In this document: one piece after another, positions 27,602 through 36,178 of the stretch
Numbering within the stretch: the first letter of the stretch is position 1
Layout of the letters: every line of letters begins with the position of its first letter
Origin: Saprospiraceae bacterium
GTDB taxonomy: Bacteria > Bacteroidota > Bacteroidia > Chitinophagales > Saprospiraceae
Direction: 5' to 3'
DNA: 64,000 bases
NCBI GenBank assembly: GCA_026129545.1
Contig: JAHCHX010000001.1
Coordinates: 929,501-993,500, forward strand
Translations under genes and position numbers: made by a program
The notes under the pieces: generated by a model
Databases searched by the model: none
Seen by the model: the letters and a program-made list of their open reading frames with translations, nothing else
Told to the model about the DNA's origin: nothing

Positions 27602-29995
27602 TCAACGGGTTCCCATTATCATCTCTTGTTCCTTAAATACTGACAGCAACTGTTTTAAACTGAATCCTTGGCTCAGCACCCAAACCCAGTCGTTCAAATG
27701 TTCTTCTATGTCGCGTATCAATATCTCGCTGCCGTATCTTTTTATGATGCCAATGATTTTGTGGGCGCGTTCGACGAGGCTGATGCCCTCTATTTCGATG
27801 GGTAAAGGCTGTTCGGGTCGGAAGGCGGACTGCATGCCCAAGCGAATGAGTGCGGGGCCGCCATTTCTATGCCACACGGTGGCCACTCGCTTGTTGGTGT
27901 TGATAAGTGCCCGCACCTCTTGAAAATGGCGCTTCACGAGGTCCTGATAAAATCTCGCCTTGGGAATGGCGAAAAACTCGTCGCGCAAAGCCGTCAGGCT
28001 CGCCTGGTCTGCCGTCATCCGAACAACCACTGGTTCGGCCGGCGGTGGGGTAGGGGCGCGGAAAGGTGCGGGTGGATTCGGGACGGCATCCACGGCTGCT
28101 TTCACATCCAGCTTGCCCCAGCCCCAGTTGTTGTTGGGCAAAGGCGGCACTTTGTCGTCATTGTCGGGCACATCGGTACGCGCCGTGTTTTTGAGGCTGT
28201 CGAGGATTTGTGTCCAGTCGAGGTCGTTGTTTTTTTGAAACATGAGGGCCGCCGCGCCTGCCACATGTGGCGTGGCCATGCTGGTGCCATTCATGTTTGT
28301 GTAGTAATCTTGACAACAATCACAGCAGCATATCGTGTCCCAGATATCATCGCTGCGGTATTTGTCGGTCGCAACCGAAGTGACGGCCACTCCGGGAGCG
28401 GAAATGTGCGGGCGGATGTTTTGCGAGTCTGGGACGGTGGTGTCGAGTGCGGGGCCTCGACTGGAAAAGCCTGCCAGTTGGCCTTTCCTGCTGCCTTCGG
28501 TAGCATAGGCTCCGACCACGATGACGTTTTTTCCAGAGGCATCTGGGCTGATGGTAGAGCGCGAGGAGATATGAATCGTTGCGTCGTCAGCTGTTGGTGC
28601 GTTGAATTTTATTCCTGCCTCACACCACGCATGAATGTCCGTGTCGGCACTGGTGTTGTTGCGCAGTCGGAGCGTCCAGACCCCGCTTGTGTTTTTGCCG
28701 TTGGCAGGTGGCGACAAGGTGATTTGGATGACGCTCGTTTCGTTGTTGCCATTGTCGAGCACTAGACCGTTGGTGCCGTTGTAATCCAGATTGGTTCTTG
28801 TGTTGCCCGGTGTCACCCACTGCCAGTCGGCGGCATTGAAAGTCCGGCCGGGAGGCTTGAGTGCCGCGTCCAGATGGTTGCCGTTATATCGCACCTCGAG
28901 CGACAATGTGTCGGCGTTGTCAAGCGGTATTTTGAAAAAAATGTCGGCAGTGTCGTTGTCTGGCACATAGCCATACACATGGCGTTTTCTGTCACCATCG
29001 TTGCTGGCGGCCTGAATAATGGCCATTTTGTTGGCATACTGGCCCACGATGGTCTCCACCCTTTGCTCTTCGATGCCGGAGCCATCCCGCGCGCCCAAGT
29101 CGCTGCCGAGGCTCAGGTTGATGACGCATGGGCGACCGTTGGCGCGGTCGAGTATGTACCGAATGGCGTTCAGCTTGGAATTGCCTGAACCAGCCGGCGC
29201 GCTAGGGTCGCCATCCGTGAGGCCAATCAGCCGAACGATGATGAACTCGGCTTCTGGCGCCACACCAATATATGTATATGCACCACAACACGCATCGCTT
29301 TGGGAACCATCGCCACCTGCTATGCCCGCCACGTGTGAGCCATGCCCATCGGTATCTTTGTGCCGCACGACAGAATAAGGGTTGCTGTTATCGAGTGCTT
29401 TTTTGATGGTTGGGCGGTTGGGGTTGCCCGCGTCTTCTCTCACATATTCCACCCCATAATTGAGCGTCACGCTGCCACCGGGCGTGTTGACGGTGCCGGG
29501 CGAGCTTTCGTGGGGCGGGACGGGGGTAAGCGTCTGGTCCCATATACTCAATATGCGTGACGAGTTGTCTGCCTTTCGGAAAGATTTGTGGACGTAGTCA
29601 ATGCCAGTGTCAACTACCCCGATAATCACGTCCTTGCCTGTGTTTCCACTCCACACGTCACCGCTGCGGCTCCAGAGTTGATTGGCTTTGATGTCGGGGA
29701 TGCTTTTGTCAAGCGCCTTTCTCCAATGTGGCGAGGGCGAGATGCGCACTATGTTCGGATGTGCCGCCAATGCTTCCAATTGGCTCAGCGCAATCACCCC
29801 ATCGGCGAAAAAGCCGTCTTGCGCGACCACCCTCAGGCCCATCGTTATCAACGGTTCGAGACTGTCCTTAAACTCAAACTGAATTTCCACCTCCTCCGGC
29901 ATGGTGGGTGCCTTGGCAAAGGACTCTAAGTCGCCTTCTTGTTTTTGCGCCCTTCGCATGAGCAGCAATTGATACTCGGCAGGCAGTTTTTTCAT
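27602..29995 (-). CDS. S8 family subtilisin-like serine protease, first gene of the megaprotein operon
   Basis: A serine protease of the subtilase family, about 797 residues from the ATG at 29995 (an upstream ATG at 30037 would add MSRDFYSTVILFLL). The catalytic triad is visible: Asp129 in GVVDTGIDYVH, His218 in DTDGHGSHVAGIAGG, and Ser572 in NGTSMATPHVAGAAAL. About 350 residues separate His and Ser. This is far more than in subtilisin and includes a beta-sandwich-like insert (LSLEVRYNGNHLDAALKPPG, GVWTLRLRNNTSADTDIHAW). The first 90 residues resemble an inhibitor-type propeptide, and the last about 150 are helical. With either start there is no convincing signal peptide, unlike most subtilases, so it may act in the cytoplasm or leave by another route. 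It could process its giant operon partners; that is inference. Confidence 0.93.
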   Translation of the reverse strand: MKKLPAEYQLLLMRRAQKQEGDLESFAKAPTMPEEVEIQFEFKDSLEPLITMGLRVVAQDGFFADGVIALSQLEALAAHPNIVRISPSPHWRKALDKSIPDIKANQLWSRSGDVWSGNTGKDVIIGVVDTGIDYVHKSFRKADNSSRILSIWDQTLTPVPPHESSPGTVNTPGGSVTLNYGVEYVREDAGNPNRPTIKKALDNSNPYSVVRHKDTDGHGSHVAGIAGGDGSQSDACCGAYTYIGVAPEAEFIIVRLIGLTDGDPSAPAGSGNSKLNAIRYILDRANGRPCVINLSLGSDLGARDGSGIEEQRVETIVGQYANKMAIIQAASNDGDRKRHVYGYVPDNDTADIFFKIPLDNADTLSLEVRYNGNHLDAALKPPGRTFNAADWQWVTPGNTRTNLDYNGTNGLVLDNGNNETSVIQITLSPPANGKNTSGVWTLRLRNNTSADTDIHAWCEAGIKFNAPTADDATIHISSRSTISPDASGKNVIVVGAYATEGSRKGQLAGFSSRGPALDTTVPDSQNIRPHISAPGVAVTSVATDKYRSDDIWDTICCCDCCQDYYTNMNGTSMATPHVAGAAALMFQKNNDLDWTQILDSLKNTARTDVPDNDDKVPPLPNNNWGWGKLDVKAAVDAVPNPPAPFRAPTPPPAEPVVVRMTADQASLTALRDEFFAIPKARFYQDLVKRHFQEVRALINTNKRVATVWHRNGGPALIRLGMQSAFRPEQPLPIEIEGISLVERAHKIIGIIKRYGSEILIRDIEEHLNDWVWVLSQGFSLKQLLSVFKEQEMIMGTR

Positions 29996-30441
29996 CAGTA
30001 AAAAAAGGATGACAGTGGAATAAAAATCACGCGACAAAAATGTCGTGTGTTCCTTTCAACAACTTGAATAGGGCTTCTCGAGCGGCAAAAGGGGAGAGCG
30101 ATAAGGGGGAAGGGAGTGATAGCGCAGAAAACGATTTCGCTACATCCGCCATGTGGAGGAATGAGAAAATCGGTCGGGGATTGTTTGTCATTGGAGAGCA
30201 GATTAAAGGAACGGTGAACAAATTTATTGGGCGCGACAAAAGTAAATGCTTCTCGCAAACACCCAAATTTCGCAGACGATTTTAACGCGCATTAGAGTGA
30301 TATTTTTCAAAAAAAACTAAGAGGGGACTTGCGCTCGTAGAATTAAAAGTCAAATAACTCAAAACCGTTTGCCGGCATCGCAAAAACCACCACATTTGCT
30401 CCTCAAAACAGGTCGCCCGGAGCGAACTGTCGAAAAGTTGA
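29996..30441. other. 446-base divergent intergenic region
   Basis: This gap separates the megaprotein operon (minus strand) from the ECF sigma gene (plus strand). It holds a consensus promoter for the minus-strand operon (30237-30267) and a leader of nearly 200 bases before the subtilase start. I see no convincing gene in it: the short frames have no coding character. A clear promoter for the sigma gene was not found, which would fit use of an alternative sigma factor. Confidence 0.7.
30237..30267 (-). promoter_or_regulatory. consensus promoter of the four-gene megaprotein operon
   Basis: On the minus strand the sequence is TTTG, 19 bases, TACTTTTG, which matches both Bacteroidota promoter elements with ideal spacing. 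Transcription would begin near 30230 and give a leader of about 190-235 bases before the subtilase start. No other promoter of this quality was seen in the short gaps inside the operon. Confidence 0.7.
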
Positions 30442-31005
30442 ATGCAAGACCGTCTCATACACCGCTTAAAAGAACAAGACCGCACGGCCGTTGGCGAGCT
30501 CTACGACGCTTATGGGGGCGCTTTGTTTGGCGTGGTGCTGCGTATCGTGCAGTCGAGGGAACTGGCGGAGCAGGTGTTGCAGGATACGTTTGTGAAAGCA
30601 TGGCGCAACGGCGCGAGTTACGACCCCGCCAAAGGTCGTCTGTTCACTTGGTTGCTCAACATCGCTCGCAACACAGCCATAGATGCCACTCGCACGGCGC
30701 ATTTCCAACACTACAAGAAAACCGACTCGCTCGACCACCTCGTACATAAACCCGGTGGCGAAACCATCAACCCCGAGCACGTCGGGGTGCGAGAGGTGGT
30801 GAGTCGCCTCGACGAAAAATACAAGTCGCTGATTGACTTGGTGTATTTCAAGGGTTACACTCAGGAGGAGGTGGCAGAAGAGACAGGCATACCGCTTGGC
30901 ACGGTGAAAACCCGCTTGCGCTATGCCATTCAGGAACTTAGAAAACTTTTTGGCGAAAACGTCGCGGCAGTCGCTTTGCTGGCGGCTGTTATTTTGAATA
31001 AATGA
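30442..31005 (+). CDS. ECF-type RNA polymerase sigma factor
   Basis: A 187-residue sigma-70 family factor with only regions 2 and 4. Region 2 is LYDAYGGALFGVVLRIVQSR through LAEQVLQDTFVKAWRNGASY and RLFTWLLNIARNTAIDATR (residues about 18-75). Region 4 is YTQEEVAEETGIPLGTVKTR (about 137-156), a helix-turn-helix that reads the -35 element. The protein would direct polymerase to an alternative promoter set in response to an envelope or redox signal. The gene 49 bases downstream encodes its likely membrane anti-sigma factor. It is divergent from the megaprotein operon. The target regulon cannot be seen from sequence. Confidence 0.95.
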   Translation: MQDRLIHRLKEQDRTAVGELYDAYGGALFGVVLRIVQSRELAEQVLQDTFVKAWRNGASYDPAKGRLFTWLLNIARNTAIDATRTAHFQHYKKTDSLDHLVHKPGGETINPEHVGVREVVSRLDEKYKSLIDLVYFKGYTQEEVAEETGIPLGTVKTRLRYAIQELRKLFGENVAAVALLAAVILNK

Positions 31006-31054
31006 TTGCAACCGACGATACTGCCTCATCGAGGGGGTATTTGTTAGGATATAT

Positions 31055-31849
31055 ATGACAATGGACATCAAATCTTTCATCCAATCGGGTTTGCTTGAAG
31101 CGTATTTGCTTGGGCAATGCACACCCGAAGAGCGTGCGCTGGTGGAGCGTATGGTGGCCGAGCATGCCGAGGTGCGTGCCGAAATGGCCATCATCGAAAT
31201 GGCGCTCGAAGGCTACGCGGCAGCCAATGCCGTGCCGCCTCCTGCATGGATGAAAGGCCGCATCCTCGAACGCATCGAGGCCGAAGCGCCTCCCACCGTC
31301 GAAAGGTCGCCAGCGCCCAGTCGCGTTTCGCTTCGCATCTTTCAGGCGCTGGCTTTGGGGCTTGTCTTGCTCGCTGGTTTTTTGTTTTTCCAACAAAAAA
31401 ATCTGACTTCTGAAAAAACGGCGCTCGAAGGCCGCCTAGCCGAGCTGCAGCGACAAATAGATGACTGCGCCGAACGCGGGTTGCAAATGGAAAAACTTCA
31501 ACAGGTCAACAACCTGCTCCGCGACCGCGGCACGCGCAACGTGCCGCTGGGCAACACCGAAAACCCATCGCTCGCCGGCCTCGCTTTTCTCAATGCCTCC
31601 CGATGCGAGGTCGCCATTGACCTAAATAGCCTGCCCGCTCCCGAACAGGGTAAGTATATGCAGTTTTGGTCCATCGTGGATGGCAAGCCCGTCAGCATGG
31701 GCATGGTGGATTTACAGGCTTCCGGCGGGTGGCAACTGATTGCGTGCCAACCCAACGCCGTAGCACTTGCCATTTCTTTGGAGGACAATCCGAATGGCAA
31801 CCCAACTCCTACCCAAGTGCTGCTGGTGGGCGGCATCCCGGCAGGGTAG
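31055..31849 (+). CDS. RskA-like membrane anti-sigma factor
   Basis: A 264-residue single-pass membrane protein that probably holds the adjacent ECF sigma factor inactive at the cytoplasmic membrane. The cytoplasmic N-terminal domain (LLEAYLLGQCTPEERALVER) has the anti-sigma pattern but lacks the usual zinc-binding His-Cys-Cys set. A membrane helix (IFQALALGLVLLAGFLFF, about residues 92-109) is followed by a short coiled coil and a periplasmic RskA-type domain. That domain contains AIDLNSLPAPEQGKYMQFWS and MGMVDLQASGGWQLI. The start at 31055 is chosen, with an in-frame ATG two codons later as an alternative. It is co-transcribed with the sigma gene. Release by regulated proteolysis is known for RskA relatives and assumed here. 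Confidence 0.9.
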   Translation: MTMDIKSFIQSGLLEAYLLGQCTPEERALVERMVAEHAEVRAEMAIIEMALEGYAAANAVPPPAWMKGRILERIEAEAPPTVERSPAPSRVSLRIFQALALGLVLLAGFLFFQQKNLTSEKTALEGRLAELQRQIDDCAERGLQMEKLQQVNNLLRDRGTRNVPLGNTENPSLAGLAFLNASRCEVAIDLNSLPAPEQGKYMQFWSIVDGKPVSMGMVDLQASGGWQLIACQPNAVALAISLEDNPNGNPTPTQVLLVGGIPAG

Positions 31850-31900
31850 TTTTTGTCCTGACAAACAACTCTCGATGATTCCCGATATGTTTGCGCGGCA

Positions 31901-33208
31901 ATGAGGCACCTCTTTTCCGGCAATATCGGCACCACGCGGGCACTCCAACTGTTTCAGTTGATGCGCCTCGCCTCGGTCATCCTGACGAGCATCCTGCTGG
32001 CCAAGAGTGGCCTCTCCACCGCCGAAATCGGCACTTATGAGATGTTGCTGTACATCGGCACAAGCATGACTTTTTTTTGGGTCAATGGCCTGTTGATGGG
32101 GATGTCGCCTGTGTACGCCTCTTTGGGCGATACCGACCGCAAAGCATTTGTTTTCAACAACTTTTTGGTGTTTTGCGGCATTGCTTTCGCCGTGTTTCTC
32201 CTTCTTTTTTTCGGGGAAAAAATGTTGACCCCGCTACTCACCGGACAGGCTGAGGTGCCATATTTTCGATTGTTTTCGCTCTACCTGCTCTTGCACTTGC
32301 CCACTTTGCCAGTCGAGTATATTTATCTGTTGAAAGAAAAGCCCCGTCATATTGTTGTCTGGGGAATGGCCACCTTCGGCCTGCATGTAGTGGCGCTCTA
32401 TCTACCTGTGTGGTTAGGCTATGGCTTGCGCGGAGGCTTTATGGCGCTTATCTTGTTAAGTGTTTTGAAATTGCTTTGGACCCTGCGGCTGGTGCTCGTG
32501 TCGGGCAGTATGCAGTGGCGTAGCGACCTTGTGCGGCACTATTTGGGATTCTCCGCTCCGCTGACACTCAATGTGCTGGTGGGCAACTTCATCATCCTTT
32601 TCGATGCTTGGCTGGTGGGCTGGCACTTCAAGGATGAGACCACATTTGCTATATTTCGCTACGGCTCGCGCGAATTTCCATTGGCTACGGCACTTGCCTC
32701 CGCGCTGGCTACGTCGGCCATACCTCTCTTGGCCGACGATTTTTCGAGCGGGCTTGCTTTGCTCAAAAGCCAAGCGCGACAATTGATGCACTTAGTCTTT
32801 CCGCTTACGCTGGCGCTTTTGTTTCTATCTCAACCCTTGTTTCCGTGGGTGTTCAATCCCGATTTTGCGGCGAGCGCCCCACTGTTCAACATCTATTTGC
32901 TCATCACGGCCAGCCGCGTGTTGTTGCCCAATGCCATTGTGTTGGCAAAAGGAGACCCTCATCTCGTTTTGGGAGTTGGGTTTGTGGAGTTGCTCGTAAA
33001 AATTGCGCTTGGTTTGTTTTTCATTCAGCATTGGGGGTTGGTCGGTGTGGCATGGTCAGCGGTGCTGGCCTTCTGGGTGGAAAAGCTGGGTTTGATGTGG
33101 CTATTAAGGAAAAAATATGGGCTACATATCGAGCAATGGCTCGATATCCGTTGGTATTTGGTTTATGTGTCATTGCTGTGTGTGGCATATATGGCCACTA
33201 TTTTGTGA
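31901..33208 (+). CDS. polysaccharide flippase of the MATE/Wzx-like superfamily
   Basis: A 435-residue integral membrane protein with about 12 hydrophobic helices and no signal peptide, typical of polysaccharide biosynthesis transporters (MOP superfamily). It begins LFSGNIGTTRALQLFQLMRL, an amphipathic first helix seen in Wzx-like proteins. The middle shows LGFSAPLTLNVLVGNFIILF and the later part PNAIVLAKGDPHLVLGVGFV, both common in this family. It would move lipid-linked sugar across the inner membrane. It starts 51 bases after the anti-sigma gene. A second flippase gene occurs at 60249-61754, but the substrates of both are unknown. Confidence 0.88.
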   Translation: MRHLFSGNIGTTRALQLFQLMRLASVILTSILLAKSGLSTAEIGTYEMLLYIGTSMTFFWVNGLLMGMSPVYASLGDTDRKAFVFNNFLVFCGIAFAVFLLLFFGEKMLTPLLTGQAEVPYFRLFSLYLLLHLPTLPVEYIYLLKEKPRHIVVWGMATFGLHVVALYLPVWLGYGLRGGFMALILLSVLKLLWTLRLVLVSGSMQWRSDLVRHYLGFSAPLTLNVLVGNFIILFDAWLVGWHFKDETTFAIFRYGSREFPLATALASALATSAIPLLADDFSSGLALLKSQARQLMHLVFPLTLALLFLSQPLFPWVFNPDFAASAPLFNIYLLITASRVLLPNAIVLAKGDPHLVLGVGFVELLVKIALGLFFIQHWGLVGVAWSAVLAFWVEKLGLMWLLRKKYGLHIEQWLDIRWYLVYVSLLCVAYMATIL

Positions 33209-33256
33209 GACACTGACAGGATTTCCGATATTTGCCAGACACACAAGCTTTCTTCC

Positions 33257-34681
33257 ATGAAAAGACTGGCCCTTCTCCTCGCGCTCATCTGTTCACTCAC
33301 AGGACTGGTTGCGCAGAACCCCGCTTGGCAATCTCTCTTCGACGGCAAAACGCTATCCGGCTGGAAACTACTCGGCGGCAAGGCTCGCTACGAAGTGAAA
33401 GACGGCGCTATCGTCGGCACGGCGGTGGCTGGCACACCAAATTCATTTTTGAGCACCGAAAAAACCTACGGCAATTTCATTTTTGAATGCGAAGTCAACG
33501 TGGATGAAGGCCTTAACTCCGGCATCCAGTTTCGCAGCTTGTCAACGCCCGACGTTGAAAATGGTCGCGTACATGGCTACCAAATGGAAATTGACGCGAC
33601 CGACCGCGCGTTTTCCGGCGGCATCTACGACGAAGCCCGGCGCGGCTGGCTCTATGTGCCGGAACTCAACCCCACCGGCCAAACGGCATTTCGCCGCAAC
33701 AACGCCTGGAACCTCTACCGCATAGAGGCCATCGGCCATTCGTTGCGCACCTTCATCAACGGCGTGGAGGTGGCGCACGTCATAGACGACATGACCACAG
33801 AAGGCTTTTTCAGTCTGCAAGTCCACAGCATCGGCAGCAAGGAAGAGGAGGGAAAACAAGTGCGCTGGCGCAACATCCGCATCCAAACTACCAGCCTGAA
33901 ACCTTCGCCGCCGGGCAATATCCGCGTGGTCAATTTGCTCCCGAACGACCTTTCGGAAGCAGAAAAGTCATTGGGATTCAAACTCTTGTGGGACGGAAAA
34001 ACAACCAATGGCTGGCGCGGGGCTTACAAAAACTCTTTCCCTTCGGTAGGTTGGGAAATCAAAGACGGCGAACTGCGGGTGGTCAAAAGCGCGGGCGTGG
34101 AATCGGCCAACGGCGGCGATATTCTCACGTTGGAACAATTCGGGGCCTTCGAGTTGGTGTTTGATTTTAATTACTCGGAAGGCGCGAATTCGGGCATCAA
34201 ATACTTCGTGCGCGAACTGCTGCAATACACCCACGAGTTTCAGCCCGGCCAAACGATGACTGTCCCGGCAGAACACGCTCAAAAAGGCTCAGCCATCGGC
34301 CTCGAATTTCAAATCCTTGACGACGACCGTCACCCCGATGCCAAACTCGGCGCGGCAGGCAATCGCACCCTCGCCTCGCTCTACGACCTCATTCCCGCTG
34401 ATAAAACAGGCCACCGCAGCCGCGCCGTGCGAAAACCCGGCGAGTGGAATCAAGGCCGCATCATTGTATATCCTGACAACCGTGTGGAGCATTATTTGAA
34501 TGGCTTCAAGATGCTCGAATACCAACGGCTTTCTCCGTTATTCAATTCCCTTGTGGAGCGCAGCAAATTCGTCGTGTGGGGCAAGCAGTTTGCCTCCGCG
34601 CCGAAAGGCCCCATTTTGCTGCAGGACCATGGAGACGCGGTTCGGTTTCGGAGTATTAAGATTAGGGAATTGAAAAATTGA
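33257..34681 (+). CDS. secreted protein with two DUF1080 (3-keto-disaccharide hydrolase-like) domains
   Basis: A 474-residue exported protein: KRLALLLALICSLTGLVAQ is a signal peptide ending near residue 21. Two concanavalin-like DUF1080 domains follow in tandem. The first (about 25-215) has WQSLFDGKTLSGWKLLGGKA and NSGIQFRSLS. The second (about 235-474) repeats KLLWDGKTTNGWRGAYKNSF and ANSGIKYFVRELLQYTHE. DUF1080 proteins are linked to cleavage of 3-keto-glycosides and similar sugars. The next gene is a Gfo/Idh/MocA oxidoreductase, a frequent partner that would oxidise or process the sugar, which supports this reading. Duplication of the domain within one chain is seen directly. Confidence 0.9.
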   Translation: MKRLALLLALICSLTGLVAQNPAWQSLFDGKTLSGWKLLGGKARYEVKDGAIVGTAVAGTPNSFLSTEKTYGNFIFECEVNVDEGLNSGIQFRSLSTPDVENGRVHGYQMEIDATDRAFSGGIYDEARRGWLYVPELNPTGQTAFRRNNAWNLYRIEAIGHSLRTFINGVEVAHVIDDMTTEGFFSLQVHSIGSKEEEGKQVRWRNIRIQTTSLKPSPPGNIRVVNLLPNDLSEAEKSLGFKLLWDGKTTNGWRGAYKNSFPSVGWEIKDGELRVVKSAGVESANGGDILTLEQFGAFELVFDFNYSEGANSGIKYFVRELLQYTHEFQPGQTMTVPAEHAQKGSAIGLEFQILDDDRHPDAKLGAAGNRTLASLYDLIPADKTGHRSRAVRKPGEWNQGRIIVYPDNRVEHYLNGFKMLEYQRLSPLFNSLVERSKFVVWGKQFASAPKGPILLQDHGDAVRFRSIKIRELKN

Positions 34682-34739
34682 ACACAGAGACACGGAGGCG
34701 CAGAGTTTTAAAATCTCCGTGTCTCTGTACCTCTGTGTT
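34681..34739. repeat. REP-like inverted repeat between the DUF1080 and oxidoreductase genes
   Basis: ACAGAGACACGGAG (34684-34697) pairs perfectly with 34715-34728, and AACACAGAG (34681-34689) also pairs with CTCTGTGTT (34731-34739), allowing two alternative folds. It starts at the last base of the DUF1080 stop codon. Palindromes of the form 'cacagagacacggagg' are, from memory, frequent intergenic repeats in environmental bacteria. Confidence 0.6.
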
Positions 34740-34754
34740 TTAAACACAAATAAA

Positions 34755-36086
34755 ATGAAACGACGCACATTTATCAAAACCACCGCAACAGCGGGCATCG
34801 CCATGAGTTTTTCAGCCAAAAGTTACGCCCGCATCATCGGCTCCAACGACCGGGTGCGCGTGGGCGTGGTTGGTTTTTCCGACCGCTTCAAAAACGATTT
34901 GCTCCCGGCTTTCAACCGCCACAAGGGGGAACTGAACTTCGAAATCGTCGCTATGTCCGACATCTGGAAACTGCGCCGCGAGGAGGGTTTGGCTTTTTTG
35001 AAAGAAAAAGCAAATCCCGGCACGGTCGCGTTCCGCAACAACGAAGAGATGTACGCCGCCCGCGCCACCGACGCGGTCATCATCTCGACGGCTGATTTCC
35101 AACACGCGCTGCACACTATTGAGGCGTTGAAAGCAGGGCAGGACTGCTACACTGAAAAACCTTTGGCAGAAACAATGGCCGACAACCGGGCTGTTTTGAA
35201 AGCGGTCAGGGAGTCAGGCAAAATCGTGCAAATCGGCTCGCAGCGCCGCAGCGGACCGAATTATCACGCCGCTGCCGAGTTCATCCAGCAAGGAAAATTC
35301 GGCCCCATCGTCATGGTCGAACTGATGTGGAACGTCAATCAGCCCGGTCGCTGGCGCCGCCCCGCGCTCGTGGCGCAGTGCAAGGAGGAGGATTTGGACT
35401 GGAAACGCTACCTGCTCAACCGCCCTACCGAGGCCTTCGACCCGCGCAAGTATTTGGAATACAGGCTGTTTTGGCCGTACTCGTCGGGCATTCCGGGGCA
35501 ATGGATGAGCCACCAGATTGACACGGTCCATTGGTTCAGCGGGCTTCCGCACCCGCGCTCCGCGGTGGCCAACGGCGGCATTTACCAGTGGAAAGACGGT
35601 CGCAGCAATCCCGACACGCTCACCATTGTGTTCGACTACGGCCCGCTCGACGACCCGACTTCGGGTTTTCAAGTGGTGTTCACTAGCCGATTCTCGAACT
35701 CCGCCGGCGACGTGAAAGAACTCTACTATTCCAATGGGGGCATGATAAATCTCGACACGAATGAAATCACCTCGACGGGCGGCCTCGTGGAATACCACGC
35801 CAAGGCGATGGGTATGAAACCCAATCTGCTGGAGCCGCAAAAACTCGAAGGATTCAAGGTGGAAACTTCGGCCAGCACAGGCGGCGACCCGCTCACCTCC
35901 GCCCACGTCCGCAACTGGCTCGATTGTGTGCGCAGCCGCCAGCAGCCCAATGCACCCATAGAGGCGGGCTACCAGCATTCTATAGCCAATATCATGGCTT
36001 TGGCAGCTTACCGCACAGGGCTGCGGGTGACGTTTGATGAGAAAAAACAAGAGGTGCTGGCGGGAGGGAAGGTTTTTAATTACTGA
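34755..36086 (+). CDS. Tat-exported Gfo/Idh/MocA family oxidoreductase
   Basis: A 443-residue NAD(P)-dependent sugar or cyclitol dehydrogenase. The ATG at 34755 gives MKRRTFIKTTATAGIAMSFS, a twin-arginine signal, so the enzyme is folded with cofactor and then moved to the periplasm; an upstream ATG at 34719 would bury this signal and is rejected. The Rossmann part has RVGVVGFSDRFKNDLLPAFN (a variant of the GxGxxG loop), and DAVIISTADFQHALHTIEAL with the typical H followed by YTEKPLAETM, which includes the active-site Lys of the EKP motif. A C-terminal alpha/beta domain closes the active site. It lies 73 bases after the DUF1080 gene, consistent with a sugar-oxidation pathway. The substrate is unknown. 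Confidence 0.93.
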   Translation: MKRRTFIKTTATAGIAMSFSAKSYARIIGSNDRVRVGVVGFSDRFKNDLLPAFNRHKGELNFEIVAMSDIWKLRREEGLAFLKEKANPGTVAFRNNEEMYAARATDAVIISTADFQHALHTIEALKAGQDCYTEKPLAETMADNRAVLKAVRESGKIVQIGSQRRSGPNYHAAAEFIQQGKFGPIVMVELMWNVNQPGRWRRPALVAQCKEEDLDWKRYLLNRPTEAFDPRKYLEYRLFWPYSSGIPGQWMSHQIDTVHWFSGLPHPRSAVANGGIYQWKDGRSNPDTLTIVFDYGPLDDPTSGFQVVFTSRFSNSAGDVKELYYSNGGMINLDTNEITSTGGLVEYHAKAMGMKPNLLEPQKLEGFKVETSASTGGDPLTSAHVRNWLDCVRSRQQPNAPIEAGYQHSIANIMALAAYRTGLRVTFDEKKQEVLAGGKVFNY

Positions 36087-36178
36087 GAACTCTTTTGCCA
36101 ATAATTGGTTGATGTTCTTTAAAATACACCCCGGCCGAAAGCCGCACGGTTCATCTTTCAAAACAAAACTTACAAACA

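Noticed and set aside
14903..30037. Prophage or contractile injection system
   Set aside because: The giant proteins first suggested tail or baseplate parts, but no sheath, tube, spike, baseplate-J or AAA ATPase gene is present nearby.
30040..30285. Short plus-strand frame in the divergent gap
   Set aside because: No homologous pattern, biased composition, and it overlaps the consensus promoter of the minus-strand operon.
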